Part shown: positions 17,657-26,156 of the stretch, in pieces
Layout: each line of letters opens with the position of its first letter
How positions within the stretch are numbered: position 1 is the first letter of the stretch
Assembly: GCA_965658815.1 (NCBI GenBank)
Contig: CBFHTC010000002.1
Coordinates: 1-64,000 of the forward strand
DNA: 64,000 nucleotides
Direction: 5' to 3'
Source of the DNA: CBFHTC01 sp965658815
GTDB lineage: Bacteria; Pseudomonadota; Alphaproteobacteria; Rickettsiales; Rickettsiaceae
Translations under genes and position numbers: made by a program
Notes under the pieces: model-generated
What the model saw: only the letters and a program-made list of their open reading frames with translations
What the model was told of the DNA's origin: nothing
The model's database searches: none

Positions 17657-18670
17657 TTGATAAATTTTCGTAAATATAACATTATTCTATTTTTATGTGC
17701 TCTATATTGCTGTATAAGACATTTGCTATTAAGTCTAACAATGCAGAAAAACGTCGTAATTTTTTTACAAATGATTCGTTATTTATCGTATCATATTTCC
17801 TTAACTTTTGCCGGAATTATGATGTCTTTAGAATATATACTTTTATTTATACGTTTTCCATATAACACCTATGTTATTGCCCTGAAAACTTTAGTTATTA
17901 TCGCCATAGGTATCTTAGCTCAACATAACTATATATCTTATTCTATATTGCTTGATATCGTCACTGATATCTTCATATGGATTTTTATGTATATTCGTAT
18001 ATTAATTTTTTTTATCAGACGCTTATATTATCTTCAAAGCTCAGTTGATCAATTAAGTCATGATGTTCAAAATCATTTGACCGTAGTTAATCTAAGTGCG
18101 CAAATTTTAAATGAAGAAGATGACAAAGATCAAAATGTAAAATATTTGTCTATGATTGAAAAAAATATTCAAAACATCGTTAATCTCATGAAAGGGTTTA
18201 ATGATCAAGTGATGTTTAAATTACCTGACTTTCAAAATCATGATCTTGTGGAATTAATAGAAAAATTTATTCAACAAAGAAGAATAGTTATGTCAGATCA
18301 TATTTATAATGTTATTTATGATAATAGTAATTTTAAGATCTATTGCGACAAAGAATCTATTAATCGAATCATATACAATATTATTAAAAATGCTGAAGAG
18401 TCAACCTTGGCTGAAGGTCAGTTTCAGAAAAATATTCAAATTGTTATAATTGATGATTATCGTTATATAAAAATAATGTTTATCGATAATGGTAAAGGTG
18501 TACAAGCAAAAGATCTTAAGAAAATTTTTAAAAATTTTTTTACTACTAAAAGTTATGGCTCTGGCTTAGGAATGGGTATCGTACAAGAGTTAGTTGAATT
18601 ACATAGTGGTCAAGTCTATATGATACCAGATATAGATCATGGTAGAGTTGTTGTGCGATTAAAAAAATAG
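17657..18670 (+). CDS. Membrane-bound sensor histidine kinase, orphan
   Basis: 337 residues. Residues 1-120 contain four or five hydrophobic helices with no periplasmic sensor domain. The dimerisation/phosphoacceptor helix follows, with LSHDVQNHLTVV (candidate His135), then the ATPase N box IIYNIIKNAEES, G1 box FIDNGKGV and F/G2 box FFTTKSYGSGLGMGI. No response regulator is adjacent. The start is TTG at 17657; an ATG 28 codons in is an alternative but would remove the first helix. The gene leads into addB, whose promoter lies in its last codons. Confidence 0.88.
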   Translation: MINFRKYNIILFLCALYCCIRHLLLSLTMQKNVVIFLQMIRYLSYHISLTFAGIMMSLEYILLFIRFPYNTYVIALKTLVIIAIGILAQHNYISYSILLDIVTDIFIWIFMYIRILIFFIRRLYYLQSSVDQLSHDVQNHLTVVNLSAQILNEEDDKDQNVKYLSMIEKNIQNIVNLMKGFNDQVMFKLPDFQNHDLVELIEKFIQQRRIVMSDHIYNVIYDNSNFKIYCDKESINRIIYNIIKNAEESTLAEGQFQKNIQIVIIDDYRYIKIMFIDNGKGVQAKDLKKIFKNFFTTKSYGSGLGMGIVQELVELHSGQVYMIPDIDHGRVVVRLKK

Positions 18671-18676
18671 TATAAT
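18648..18676 (+). promoter_or_regulatory. Predicted leaderless promoter of addB
   Basis: TTGTTG in the end of the histidine kinase gene, 17-bp spacer, TATAAT right after its stop, then 6 nt to the ATG at 18683. Confidence 0.5.
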
Positions 18677-18682
18677 GCTTTT

Positions 18683-20665
18683 ATGTTTCTTTTTACTCAA
18701 AAAACAAAGAAAGTGCCTTTAATTATCTTATATGAATATAGTGCTTTAGATTATGTTTTAACACATTTTGCGACAAATAAAGTTTTTCCTTATAAAGTTG
18801 TATTTTTTAATGATATTATTAACCAGTTTAGCCATATTTGCTCACAAACTCCTTCTGAGAAAATTGATGAGATTATTGCCTTGATTAACATATGCTCAAA
18901 GTATTTTCAAGATAATGTTATAGAAAATGCATTTGATATACTAAAAATATATGAAGAGATTAAAGAATATTATTATGAATTTCCAACTATAACCGGAAGT
19001 GGAAAATTATTAAAAAATATTAATACCATTATAGATGAGTTTGAGAGCAGTGTCTCATTGACATATGCAAATTATCGATCTCAAATTTTATTTTTAATTG
19101 CTCAAAAGCATGAGATTTTTGAAGTGGGTATTTTGTTAAAAAAAAAATTTTTTTCTTATCATTTAATTTCATTATATAAAGATTTTTCTTTATATGAAGA
19201 AATTCAAAAGACAGATTTGACAAACTTATCTTATTACAAAATTGACGGAGTTTTTAATGAAAAACAAGCAATTTCTTTTTATAAAAAAATGTATTTAAAC
19301 CTATATGTAGTATATGCAAAATCTAATATTTTATTTACTAAATTTGGAAATATTGTCATTACTTTATTAAATTGCTATATATATGATATGGAGATCAGGT
19401 CATTATTTTATTTAAATATTTTTGATTTAAAATTTATAGACGAGATTAAAAAGATTGCAAAAAACATAAAAAACTTTGCAAATTTATTTCAGTATCTTGT
19501 ACCAGAAATGCAAACGGAAGAGATGAAGAAATTATTTAATGAAGTAGGAGTTATTATTGATAAGCTTTTTCAAAGCAATTTAACACAGTATCTTTATTTT
19601 ATCATAGAGTACTTTTTATCACGCAAACATTATCATATGTTTGATTTTAGCGTATATTATCTAAACTCTTTAGCTTTTTTAAAAGACAAAGTGGTTTTAG
19701 TGTTTGACTCTGCCATTAATGCTAAAAATTTAAATTATTTATCAAATGAAATTCGATTATCTTTAAAATTAATTACGGATTTAGAGCAGGAAAAAATAAT
19801 GAATTTTAGTTTTATTAATTTGATTAAAAATAATAAAGTAATTTTTATTTCCAGAAATTTTAATGCTTTTTTCTTGTTGTTAAAAAACATAAAACCAGTG
19901 TCTATAGAATGCTTCTTGGATTATGATCAAGTATATCGCCTTTTATATTTATGTGTCATATACGATAAAATACCGGAAGAAGAGTTTTTTTTATCTAACA
20001 TTCAATCTGTATCATTTACTGCATTATCTTTATTACATGATCGTCTATATGATTTCTATCTTTTACATGTGCTAAAGTGTAAGAAATCAAGTGTCATAGA
20101 AAACTCGGCGTCGGCATTTGGTATCGCTTTACATAGCTTATTTGACCTGTATAACAAAGATTATTCTAAGTTTAAAACAGAAAAAGATAAGGTTTCTTTT
20201 TGTAAAGATAATTTTCATTATTTTCATTATTTTGAAGATGAAGATGAATTTATACAAAGTTGGATCTTATTTGATGAAAAAAGGCGACAAAAAACAAAGT
20301 CCATATACACAGAAAAATATTTAGAAGGCAAGATTCAAAATGTTAAATTGTATGGATTTATTGATCGCTTAGAATTTGATATAAATGATGAAATTATTTT
20401 ACTTGATTTTAAAACTGGATCTGTTCCGACAAATAAATCTATTGAAAGTGGATTGGATTTGCAATTGTTATCTCAAGCTTATGTCATATCAAAAATATAT
20501 AATCAATTACCAAATGAGGTGGCTTATATTAAAGTCGCTACAGAATATCCGTATTTTGAAATAAAAAAAATTAAGCTAAGTTACAAAAATTTTATTAATT
20601 TAGAAAATACAATAAAGGTATTATCGCAAGATTATTTAAATTATAAATTAATACAATATTTTTAA
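18683..20665 (+). CDS. addB: AddB-like double-strand break repair nuclease, reduced
   Basis: 660 residues; alphaproteobacterial AddB is usually about 1000. The C-terminal 220 residues form a PD-(D/E)XK nuclease: SFTALSLLHDRLYDFYL, the FGIALHSLFD helix with His near 484, FIDRLE with Asp near 560, LLDFKTGS (D-x-K near 574-576) and the GLDLQLLSQAYV helix. The N-terminal two thirds should match the inactive helicase-like region but are much shortened, and I see no Walker A. AddB works with AddA to resect broken ends; addA is not next to it, although the pair is normally adjacent. Confidence 0.75.
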   Translation: MFLFTQKTKKVPLIILYEYSALDYVLTHFATNKVFPYKVVFFNDIINQFSHICSQTPSEKIDEIIALINICSKYFQDNVIENAFDILKIYEEIKEYYYEFPTITGSGKLLKNINTIIDEFESSVSLTYANYRSQILFLIAQKHEIFEVGILLKKKFFSYHLISLYKDFSLYEEIQKTDLTNLSYYKIDGVFNEKQAISFYKKMYLNLYVVYAKSNILFTKFGNIVITLLNCYIYDMEIRSLFYLNIFDLKFIDEIKKIAKNIKNFANLFQYLVPEMQTEEMKKLFNEVGVIIDKLFQSNLTQYLYFIIEYFLSRKHYHMFDFSVYYLNSLAFLKDKVVLVFDSAINAKNLNYLSNEIRLSLKLITDLEQEKIMNFSFINLIKNNKVIFISRNFNAFFLLLKNIKPVSIECFLDYDQVYRLLYLCVIYDKIPEEEFFLSNIQSVSFTALSLLHDRLYDFYLLHVLKCKKSSVIENSASAFGIALHSLFDLYNKDYSKFKTEKDKVSFCKDNFHYFHYFEDEDEFIQSWILFDEKRRQKTKSIYTEKYLEGKIQNVKLYGFIDRLEFDINDEIILLDFKTGSVPTNKSIESGLDLQLLSQAYVISKIYNQLPNEVAYIKVATEYPYFEIKKIKLSYKNFINLENTIKVLSQDYLNYKLIQYF

Positions 20666-20694
20666 ATAAAATATTAAAAATCAAGTTATATATT

Positions 20695-20722
20695 TTGAGT
20701 TTTGATAATAAAAATTTATAAC
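20695..20722 (+). promoter_or_regulatory. Predicted leaderless promoter of the VirB6-like gene
   Basis: TTGAGT, 16-bp spacer, TATAAC, then 6 nt to the ATG at 20729. It favours this start over the upstream in-frame TTG at 20702. Confidence 0.4.
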
Positions 20723-20728
20723 ATAGGT

Positions 20729-22984
20729 ATGGTAAAAGTATTATTTAAATTTATATTATTATTTATGAGTATCGTTTTTTCCAATAATTTGAATACTCAA
20801 ATCGAAGATGTAGAAAACGCTGTTAACGTAAATGATTATTATGCTAAAATGTTTAAAGATTTACAAAAAGAACAGAGTGAATCTCATTTGAAAGAATTAT
20901 ATCTCAGCTTGAATCATTCGTATGCGCCTCAATATTTGGCAAGACAACAAGTATTTAACATAGTATATCTATGGCATAGTATACGTCAGGCATGTCTTCC
21001 TATACTAGCTCACAAGATTTTTCTAGATGAGGGATTTCATAATAATTTTGATGATTTGGTCTCTCATCATATATTGCATCAACAAAAGAATGCGTCTAAT
21101 TTTTATTATCATTCTAAATATGTTTTAAATAAGCATCAAGACAAAGTTTGTATAAATACGTTTAGTGAGAGTATTTTTGAATCGAAGAATATTAATTTTA
21201 CGGCTCTAGAGGAGACGGAGTTGAACGTAACTTATATAGAAAAAGTAGTACTTTTACTATGGCGCTTATATAAAAATAATGAATCAGATACAATAGCGGA
21301 GTTGATCAAATCAGGCGATGTTCTTGTTGATGATGAAAATAAGTATTTGAATCAATATAAGTTGAATAAATATATTGTAACAGAGCGCGATAATCATTTT
21401 AGTTGGCCATATATTTGTTCAAAATCATTATCTCCAACAGAGAGTAATTCATCTCATGCTTATTGTATTTTAATAGATGCTCCAGAAGAAGATGAAAAAA
21501 TTCAAGGTTATCTCAAGTATGGCTTCATAGATAGTCTAGAGAAATTAAATTTCTTTGATGCTGGTAATAGCAAGTTCTTTATAAATCTAGAAAATATGTT
21601 ATCAGTTTTATCAGATAGCATAAATGTTATAATATTGAAAATAAATGCTCGTTTTGATTTTAAAGGATTTGAATATCTTCAATTCGCAATATTTTATTTT
21701 GTTTTTATTCTTGTAACCTTGAGGTTTTTATATCAATTTTTTGATAAAGGAGAGAGTGAGTATAATGGGTTTAGAAAATATTATTTTTTATTATTTATAT
21801 ATTATATTATATTATCCAGTCAATATAGTGATCAAGACAGTGATGGTTTAATCTTATATTTATATGATCTTTTAAATCAGATTATTTGGAATATCATGGA
21901 CTTTGTATTGGAGTTGATAAGTGCAAATTCTAATGATAGCGATGATATTTTTTATAATTTTTCACCAAAGGCCAATACAATAACAAGTACAGAAGAGTTA
22001 AAAGTTCTATGTTTAAAAGAATTATATAAGTGGTATTGGAGATCATCAGCTATCTATATAGTGTTTTTTATTATCGCTCTAGTTTTTTTCTGCTATACTG
22101 GTGGATTAGTTAAGATCCTTGACGTATTTAATCCAAGCAGGCCTCTCCATTGGATTGTAATGATACAGTGCTATAGCATACTAGGGTTAGTGTTTATGAC
22201 GCTATTAGATTATTATTTCTATATTTATTATTCTTTTCTGTTATCTGCTTTAATATCATTAATTCCTATTGTCATTGCATTTGATAATTTACCTCATTTT
22301 AATAATATTCTACGAAGATGGTTCGTTTTAGTGTTAGAAAATATATTTTTATTTATAGTGTTTGTTATTATGTATTATGCGCTATTAATTTTTGCTTATT
22401 TGTTGATATCAGATAATTTATTATATTCTCTGCTACAACTAGATTTATTCTCAGATGATATTGCAGTAGATGCTACTGGATTTGTTAAAGCGGCATTTGA
22501 TCCAAATAATATGGATATTGATCGTCTAAGCAAGATTATAATAGATGACGATGCGGTTGATAGTATTAGGGGTGTGATTAAGGGTATGCTAACTATGGGT
22601 AATAACGTAGGAGAATGGATCGCTAATAAAGGAGAATGGATCGCTAATAAGCTAGCATGGGCGGGGCACTGGATTGATTGGGTTGAAGGCAAAGTTGAGA
22701 AGGCACTTAAGGTTGTTATAGACTGGATTAGAGAGGCATTACACCCAGTCTTGCTAGATTTATTAGATAAATTTGAAGAGGCTTTCACTGAATGGATACG
22801 GTCTCTGGATATAAAGATTAGCAATGTTTTTGAAGGCATGCCGAAGTGGGCTCTAAAGATGGTATCAATTATATTCGGATTTCTTGGGTTATATTATATA
22901 GTAGTATATGGTTTATTTCCTTGTGAGTCTCCTATAAAAAGCACTATTCAAAAATTTACTCGTCAATTTGTATCTGATTCATAA
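20729..22984 (+). CDS. VirB6/TrbL-like polytopic membrane protein
   Basis: About 751 residues. An N-terminal signal-type helix (VKVLFKFILLFMSIVFS) precedes about 300 extracytoplasmic residues, then roughly seven transmembrane helices and a C-terminal amphipathic region. The segment from about residue 490 (FLLSALISLIPIVIAFDNLP, then a Trp-containing loop) resembles the core of VirB6, the inner-membrane channel component of type IV secretion systems. Rickettsiales have several large VirB6 paralogs. No other vir gene is present here, so the call is tentative. Residues near 628-641 contain an exact 7-residue duplication (GEWIANK). Confidence 0.4.
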   Translation: MVKVLFKFILLFMSIVFSNNLNTQIEDVENAVNVNDYYAKMFKDLQKEQSESHLKELYLSLNHSYAPQYLARQQVFNIVYLWHSIRQACLPILAHKIFLDEGFHNNFDDLVSHHILHQQKNASNFYYHSKYVLNKHQDKVCINTFSESIFESKNINFTALEETELNVTYIEKVVLLLWRLYKNNESDTIAELIKSGDVLVDDENKYLNQYKLNKYIVTERDNHFSWPYICSKSLSPTESNSSHAYCILIDAPEEDEKIQGYLKYGFIDSLEKLNFFDAGNSKFFINLENMLSVLSDSINVIILKINARFDFKGFEYLQFAIFYFVFILVTLRFLYQFFDKGESEYNGFRKYYFLLFIYYIILSSQYSDQDSDGLILYLYDLLNQIIWNIMDFVLELISANSNDSDDIFYNFSPKANTITSTEELKVLCLKELYKWYWRSSAIYIVFFIIALVFFCYTGGLVKILDVFNPSRPLHWIVMIQCYSILGLVFMTLLDYYFYIYYSFLLSALISLIPIVIAFDNLPHFNNILRRWFVLVLENIFLFIVFVIMYYALLIFAYLLISDNLLYSLLQLDLFSDDIAVDATGFVKAAFDPNNMDIDRLSKIIIDDDAVDSIRGVIKGMLTMGNNVGEWIANKGEWIANKLAWAGHWIDWVEGKVEKALKVVIDWIREALHPVLLDLLDKFEEAFTEWIRSLDIKISNVFEGMPKWALKMVSIIFGFLGLYYIVVYGLFPCESPIKSTIQKFTRQFVSDS
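22610..22651 (+). repeat. Perfect 21-bp tandem duplication inside the VirB6-like gene
   Basis: Two copies of a 21-bp unit (22610-22630 and 22631-22651, differing only at the final base) encode GEWIANK twice, in frame. Confidence 0.85.
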
Positions 22985-24979
22985 TTTTATATTTACTAAT
23001 TTGCAGTCAAAGAGCGTTTTGGTCTTTTTAATTATATCAAATGAGTTCTCAATATCAGAAATAATAGAGACTATATGAGGATTAAAATCAAAGTGTAAAT
23101 TATATTCAAATTCATTTAAAGTTTGCTTATATTGAGATTTCATATTAGCGCTATTGAGTTTTGTTTCTAGATATATGTTATTTGTATCAATATGTTTAAT
23201 TGAGCAGTGATGAATAATAGTATGAAATAAGATATTACTTACTTTTGCTAGTTTTTTTAAAAAATCAAATTTTGTATTATTGTCAACTTTTTCAACATTT
23301 GTTGATTCTTCTGCTGGTATTGAGATGTCTATTAAAGAGTTTAAATATAATGAATCATTTAGTGTTTCTTTTACAGAGCTTTTAATTTTTTTATGTGGCA
23401 TTTTTAGCTCTTTTTTAACTATTGTAGATTGCTTTTTAATCTGAGTTGTAAGGTTACGAGTTTCTTGATCGAGATTCTCTCTCTCAAGGTTACGAGTTTC
23501 TTGATCGAGATTCTCTCTCTCAAGGTTACGAGTTTCTTGATCGAGCTTCTCTCTCTCAAGGTTACGAGTTTCTTGATCGAGCTTCTCTCTCTCAAGGTTC
23601 TGAGTTTCTTGATCGAGCTTCTCTNNNNNNNNNNNNNNNNNNNNNNNNNNNNNNNNNNNNNNNNNNNNNNNNNNNNNNNNNNNNNNNNNNNNNNNNNNNN
23701 NNNNNNNNNNNNNNNNNNNNNNNTCGAGCTTCTCTCTCTCAAGGTTCTGAGTTTCTTGATCGAGCTTCTCTCTCTCAAGGTTACGAGTTTCTTGATCGAG
23801 ATTCTCTCTCTCAAAGTTACGAGTTTCTTGATCGAGATTCTCTCTCTCAAGGTTCTGAGTTTCTTGATCGAGCCTCTCTCTCTCTAAAGCTTTTGAAGTT
23901 GCATTAGTATTCTCTTTTTTTTCAGAGATTTTAGTCTCTTGCTCTGTACTCTTTAAAGATAGATTTAAATCCTGTAAAAAGTGAAAATCAGTTATGTTAT
24001 ATAACTTATGAAGTAGTTTTTGAGTTAAGCTGAGTATATTAATATAAGCTATATTTGAATATGTGGTTAAATGAGCATTGATAATATCATACATTTGATA
24101 AGCAATTTCGGAATAATCATCTAAAAATATATTTTCAATTAATTTTTTATAAAATACTTTTTCATTTACAATTGATTTGGTTTTCATTAAAAATAATTGT
24201 ATTTTATGAAGTTGTTTATTTTTAATACTTAATACAAATTCTTTGATTTCGTTATTAGAGATATAAAAATCTTTTATATGGCTTAATTTTAGATCATTGT
24301 TATATAAAAGTGAAAATTTGTCTAAATGAAAGAGAGCTTCTCGAACAGAATCATCTGATATTTGTATAATATAATTTAAAAAGTCTTCATCAAATGTTAT
24401 ATTTTCTTTTTCAGTAATATTTATTAAAATTGTTTTTATCTCTTCTTGCGAATATGATAAGATATCAAATCTATTGCATCGGGATTGAATAGTTTTAGGA
24501 ATTTTATGTTCCTCTGTCGTCGCAAAGATAAAAATCACATGAGAAGGGGGTTCTTCAAGTAGTTTGAGCATTACATTAAATGCCGCATTGGATAACATAT
24601 GTACTTCGTCAATGATAATTACTTTACGATGAGAGAAAATTGGAATTTGATTTGCGATATCAATTAAATTTTTTATATCTTCAATAGAGTTATGACTGGC
24701 GCCATCTATTTCTAATATATCCGCATGATTATTTATACAACTTTCGCATTTATTACAAGTTTGACTTAATTTGTTAATAAATTTCACTGATGCACATGAA
24801 AATAAATTTGCAGCTATTCGTGCTAGAGTTGTTTTACCTATACCCCTAGTTCCTGTTAATAAATAATTAGAAGAAAAATTTTTTAGTTTTAATGTGTTCG
24901 TTAAGATTGTTTTATAATCATTCATTCCTATTAATTCATTTAATGAAGAAGGTCGGTAGTATCTGGCGAATGGTCTCAT
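22979..24979 (-). CDS. dnaX: DNA polymerase III subunits gamma/tau with repeat insertion
   Basis: More than 666 residues, interrupted by an assembly gap. The N-terminal clamp-loader ATPase is intact: Walker A LTGTRGIGKTTLA, zinc module with CNKCESC, Walker B IIDEVHMLS, sensor TTEEHKIPKTIQSRCNRFD with the arginine finger. After the three AAA+ and collar domains comes a charged segment of near-identical 12-residue repeats (consensus LEREKLDQETRN) from about residue 365, then a C-terminal tau-like region. The stop overlaps convergently by 6 bp with the VirB6-like gene. It lies directly downstream of ffs. Confidence 0.97.
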   Translation of the reverse strand: MRPFARYYRPSSLNELIGMNDYKTILTNTLKLKNFSSNYLLTGTRGIGKTTLARIAANLFSCASVKFINKLSQTCNKCESCINNHADILEIDGASHNSIEDIKNLIDIANQIPIFSHRKVIIIDEVHMLSNAAFNVMLKLLEEPPSHVIFIFATTEEHKIPKTIQSRCNRFDILSYSQEEIKTILINITEKENITFDEDFLNYIIQISDDSVREALFHLDKFSLLYNNDLKLSHIKDFYISNNEIKEFVLSIKNKQLHKIQLFLMKTKSIVNEKVFYKKLIENIFLDDYSEIAYQMYDIINAHLTTYSNIAYINILSLTQKLLHKLYNITDFHFLQDLNLSLKSTEQETKISEKKENTNATSKALERERLDQETQNLERENLDQETRNFERENLDQETRNLEREKLDQETQNLEREKLXXXXXXXXXXXXXXXXXXXXXXXXXXXXXXXXXXEKLDQETQNLEREKLDQETRNLEREKLDQETRNLERENLDQETRNLERENLDQETRNLTTQIKKQSTIVKKELKMPHKKIKSSVKETLNDSLYLNSLIDISIPAEESTNVEKVDNNTKFDFLKKLAKVSNILFHTIIHHCSIKHIDTNNIYLETKLNSANMKSQYKQTLNEFEYNLHFDFNPHIVSIISDIENSFDIIKKTKTLFDCKLVNIKL
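23450..23886 (-). repeat. 36-bp in-frame tandem repeat array in dnaX
   Basis: At least eight visible copies of a 36-bp unit (12 residues, LERE-K/N-LDQET-Q/R-N) flank a run of N. Copies differ at only one to three positions, so expansion is recent or homogenised. Every copy keeps the frame. The product would be a highly charged helix of about 145 residues if the gap estimate is right. Confidence 0.95.
23625..23723. other. Assembly gap (99 N) inside the dnaX repeat array
   Basis: 99 undetermined bases. The repeat phase on the two sides predicts a gap of 24 plus a multiple of 36 bases (for example 96 or 132), so 99 is probably an estimate; the true copy number is unknown. Confidence 0.95.
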
Positions 24980-24998
24980 ATGATATTGATAATTTTAT

Positions 24999-25080
24999 GC
25001 CGACAAATAGCACTTTTAGACAATGTACGAATGCTTTTTTCAACCTGTTCGGGTTATAAAGCTAAAATACTATAGTCAGC
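24999..25080 (-). ncRNA. ffs: Signal recognition particle RNA (4.5S-like)
   Basis: The minus strand folds as a long hairpin: 25075-25080 pairs with 24999-25004 (six pairs), and 25062-25071 with 25009-25019 (ten pairs, one bulge). The tip reads CGAA-CAGG-TT-GAAA-AA-AGCA-TTCG from 25051 down to 25028. This is the SRP helix 8 layout, with the invariant symmetric loop CAGG/AGCA and a GNRA tetraloop. A strong promoter ends 6 nt before the 5' end. It lies just upstream of dnaX, the usual alphaproteobacterial position. The apical stem is shorter than in E. coli (2 bp instead of 3) and the tetraloop is GAAA instead of GGAA. Confidence 0.8.
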
Positions 25081-25086
25081 GTAAAT

Positions 25087-25115
25087 ATATTAAAATATAT
25101 TTTAATTAATGTCAA
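25087..25115 (-). promoter_or_regulatory. Predicted promoter of ffs (and dnaX)
   Basis: Minus strand TTGACA (perfect consensus), 17-bp spacer, TAATAT, then 6 nt to the predicted RNA 5' end. Confidence 0.7.
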
Positions 25116-25177
25116 TAGTTTCATATATATAAAATTTTCTTGATATTAAAAAATTATAAAGTAATATATTGCCCCTA

Positions 25178-25206
25178 TTGACTTTTATTTAGTTATTTAT
25201 TAAAAT
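25178..25206 (+). promoter_or_regulatory. Predicted promoter of tRNA-Phe
   Basis: TTGACT, 17-bp spacer, TAAAAT, ending 9 nt before the tRNA. Confidence 0.65.
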
Positions 25207-25215
25207 AACGCGTTA

Positions 25216-25287
25216 GGCTTGATAGCTCAGGGGTAGAGCATAAGATTGAAAATCTTTGTGTCGGGAGTTCGATTCTCCCTCAAGCCA
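25216..25287 (+). tRNA. tRNA-Phe (anticodon GAA)
   Basis: Acceptor GGCTTGA pairs perfectly with TCAAGCC; the T arm is GGGAG/CTCCC around TTCGATT; the anticodon loop TTGAAAA carries GAA. The anticodon stem has one T-T mismatch at its base. CCA is not encoded. Confidence 0.95.
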
Positions 25288-25357
25288 CAAAATATCCTTA
25301 CAATACTCTTTTTTGCTATTATTCATTAAGCTTTTGTATAAAATTCTATAAAAAATT

Positions 25358-25445
25358 TGGCGGAGAAGAAGGGATTCGAACCCTCGATACGTTTCCGTAA
25401 AATGACTTAGCAGGTCACCGCCTTAAACCACTCGGCCACTCCTCC
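25358..25445 (-). tRNA. tRNA-Ser (anticodon GCT), CCA encoded
   Basis: Acceptor GGAGGAG pairs with CTTCTCC; there is a long variable arm as expected for class II; the anticodon loop CTGCTAA carries GCT (AGC/AGT codons); the discriminator is G and CCA is encoded. Confidence 0.96.
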
Positions 25446-25453
25446 TGTGCCAT

Positions 25454-25482
25454 ATCTTAGTATGGATTTAGCTTTAAGTCAA
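25454..25482 (-). promoter_or_regulatory. Predicted promoter of tRNA-Ser
   Basis: Minus strand TTGACT, 17-bp spacer, TAAGAT, lying inside the last codons of the upstream hypothetical gene and ending 8 nt before the tRNA. Confidence 0.6.
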
Positions 25483-26065
25483 GTCTTTGTATAACTTTTT
25501 CTTTAGCGTTATTGGTACAAATTTGTATATAGTTCGCTTTTAATAAATGATATAAGGCTTTTGGATCTAAATTAAAATTATCTTTTAAATCTTTTATTCT
25601 TTCCAGAACTTTGTAAATAGATATTATAAATAACTTGATATGATTATGTACCATTTTTTCTGGATTTTCAATTATACTGATTATATCATTTGAGCAAGTG
25701 TTATATATAGCTATTAATTCTTTTGCATCTTGTGTGTTATTGAGTTCGTGTATTTTTTTTATTAAAATATTAATTCTTATTTTTGTAATCTGATCTTTCA
25801 CTAGATTTATATTTAAGTCATTTTTTTGATTTCTAAAGTATTCATAGTATGTTAACAATAAATAGTATTTTTGCTCTTTATAGCTATTTGATATTAAGTT
25901 ATTTTTAACTATATTGTTTTCTTTTTTTAGATTGCTAATAGTATTTGCTATATTATTAATTGTTTCTGTTATCTCGATAGGTTCTTTTATATCAGCCAAA
26001 GCTACAATGTCATTTATTAATTTAAACTCCTTATCGTAATTTAAAACTATATTTAAGTTATTCAT
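25457..26065 (-). CDS. Hypothetical protein, helical
   Basis: 202 residues, no family recognised. It is Lys/Asn/Ile-rich, with no signal peptide or membrane helix, and predicted almost wholly alpha-helical; residues 30-60 (TETINNIANTISNLKKENNI) may form a short coiled coil. It is a single gene between tRNA-Ser and the MrpD-like operon. The upstream region has a TATAAT but no convincing -35. The long frame and coding-like composition support it. Confidence 0.65.
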   Translation of the reverse strand: MNNLNIVLNYDKEFKLINDIVALADIKEPIEITETINNIANTISNLKKENNIVKNNLISNSYKEQKYYLLLTYYEYFRNQKNDLNINLVKDQITKIRINILIKKIHELNNTQDAKELIAIYNTCSNDIISIIENPEKMVHNHIKLFIISIYKVLERIKDLKDNFNLDPKALYHLLKANYIQICTNNAKEKVIQRLDLKLNPY

Positions 26066-26156
26066 TTCATTTGTATTATTTAAATATATTATACAATAAA
26101 TTTGTCATTAATATACTATACTAATATAATATTATTTAAAATTTTTGCAGGATACT

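Noticed and set aside
22396..22839. 147-codon minus-strand frame inside the VirB6-like gene
   Set aside because: Antisense shadow with Ser/Ile-rich composition and no recognisable signals.
23429..23887. Plus- and minus-strand frames in the dnaX repeat
   Set aside because: Shadows of the 36-bp repeats; only the dnaX frame continues into conserved sequence on both sides.
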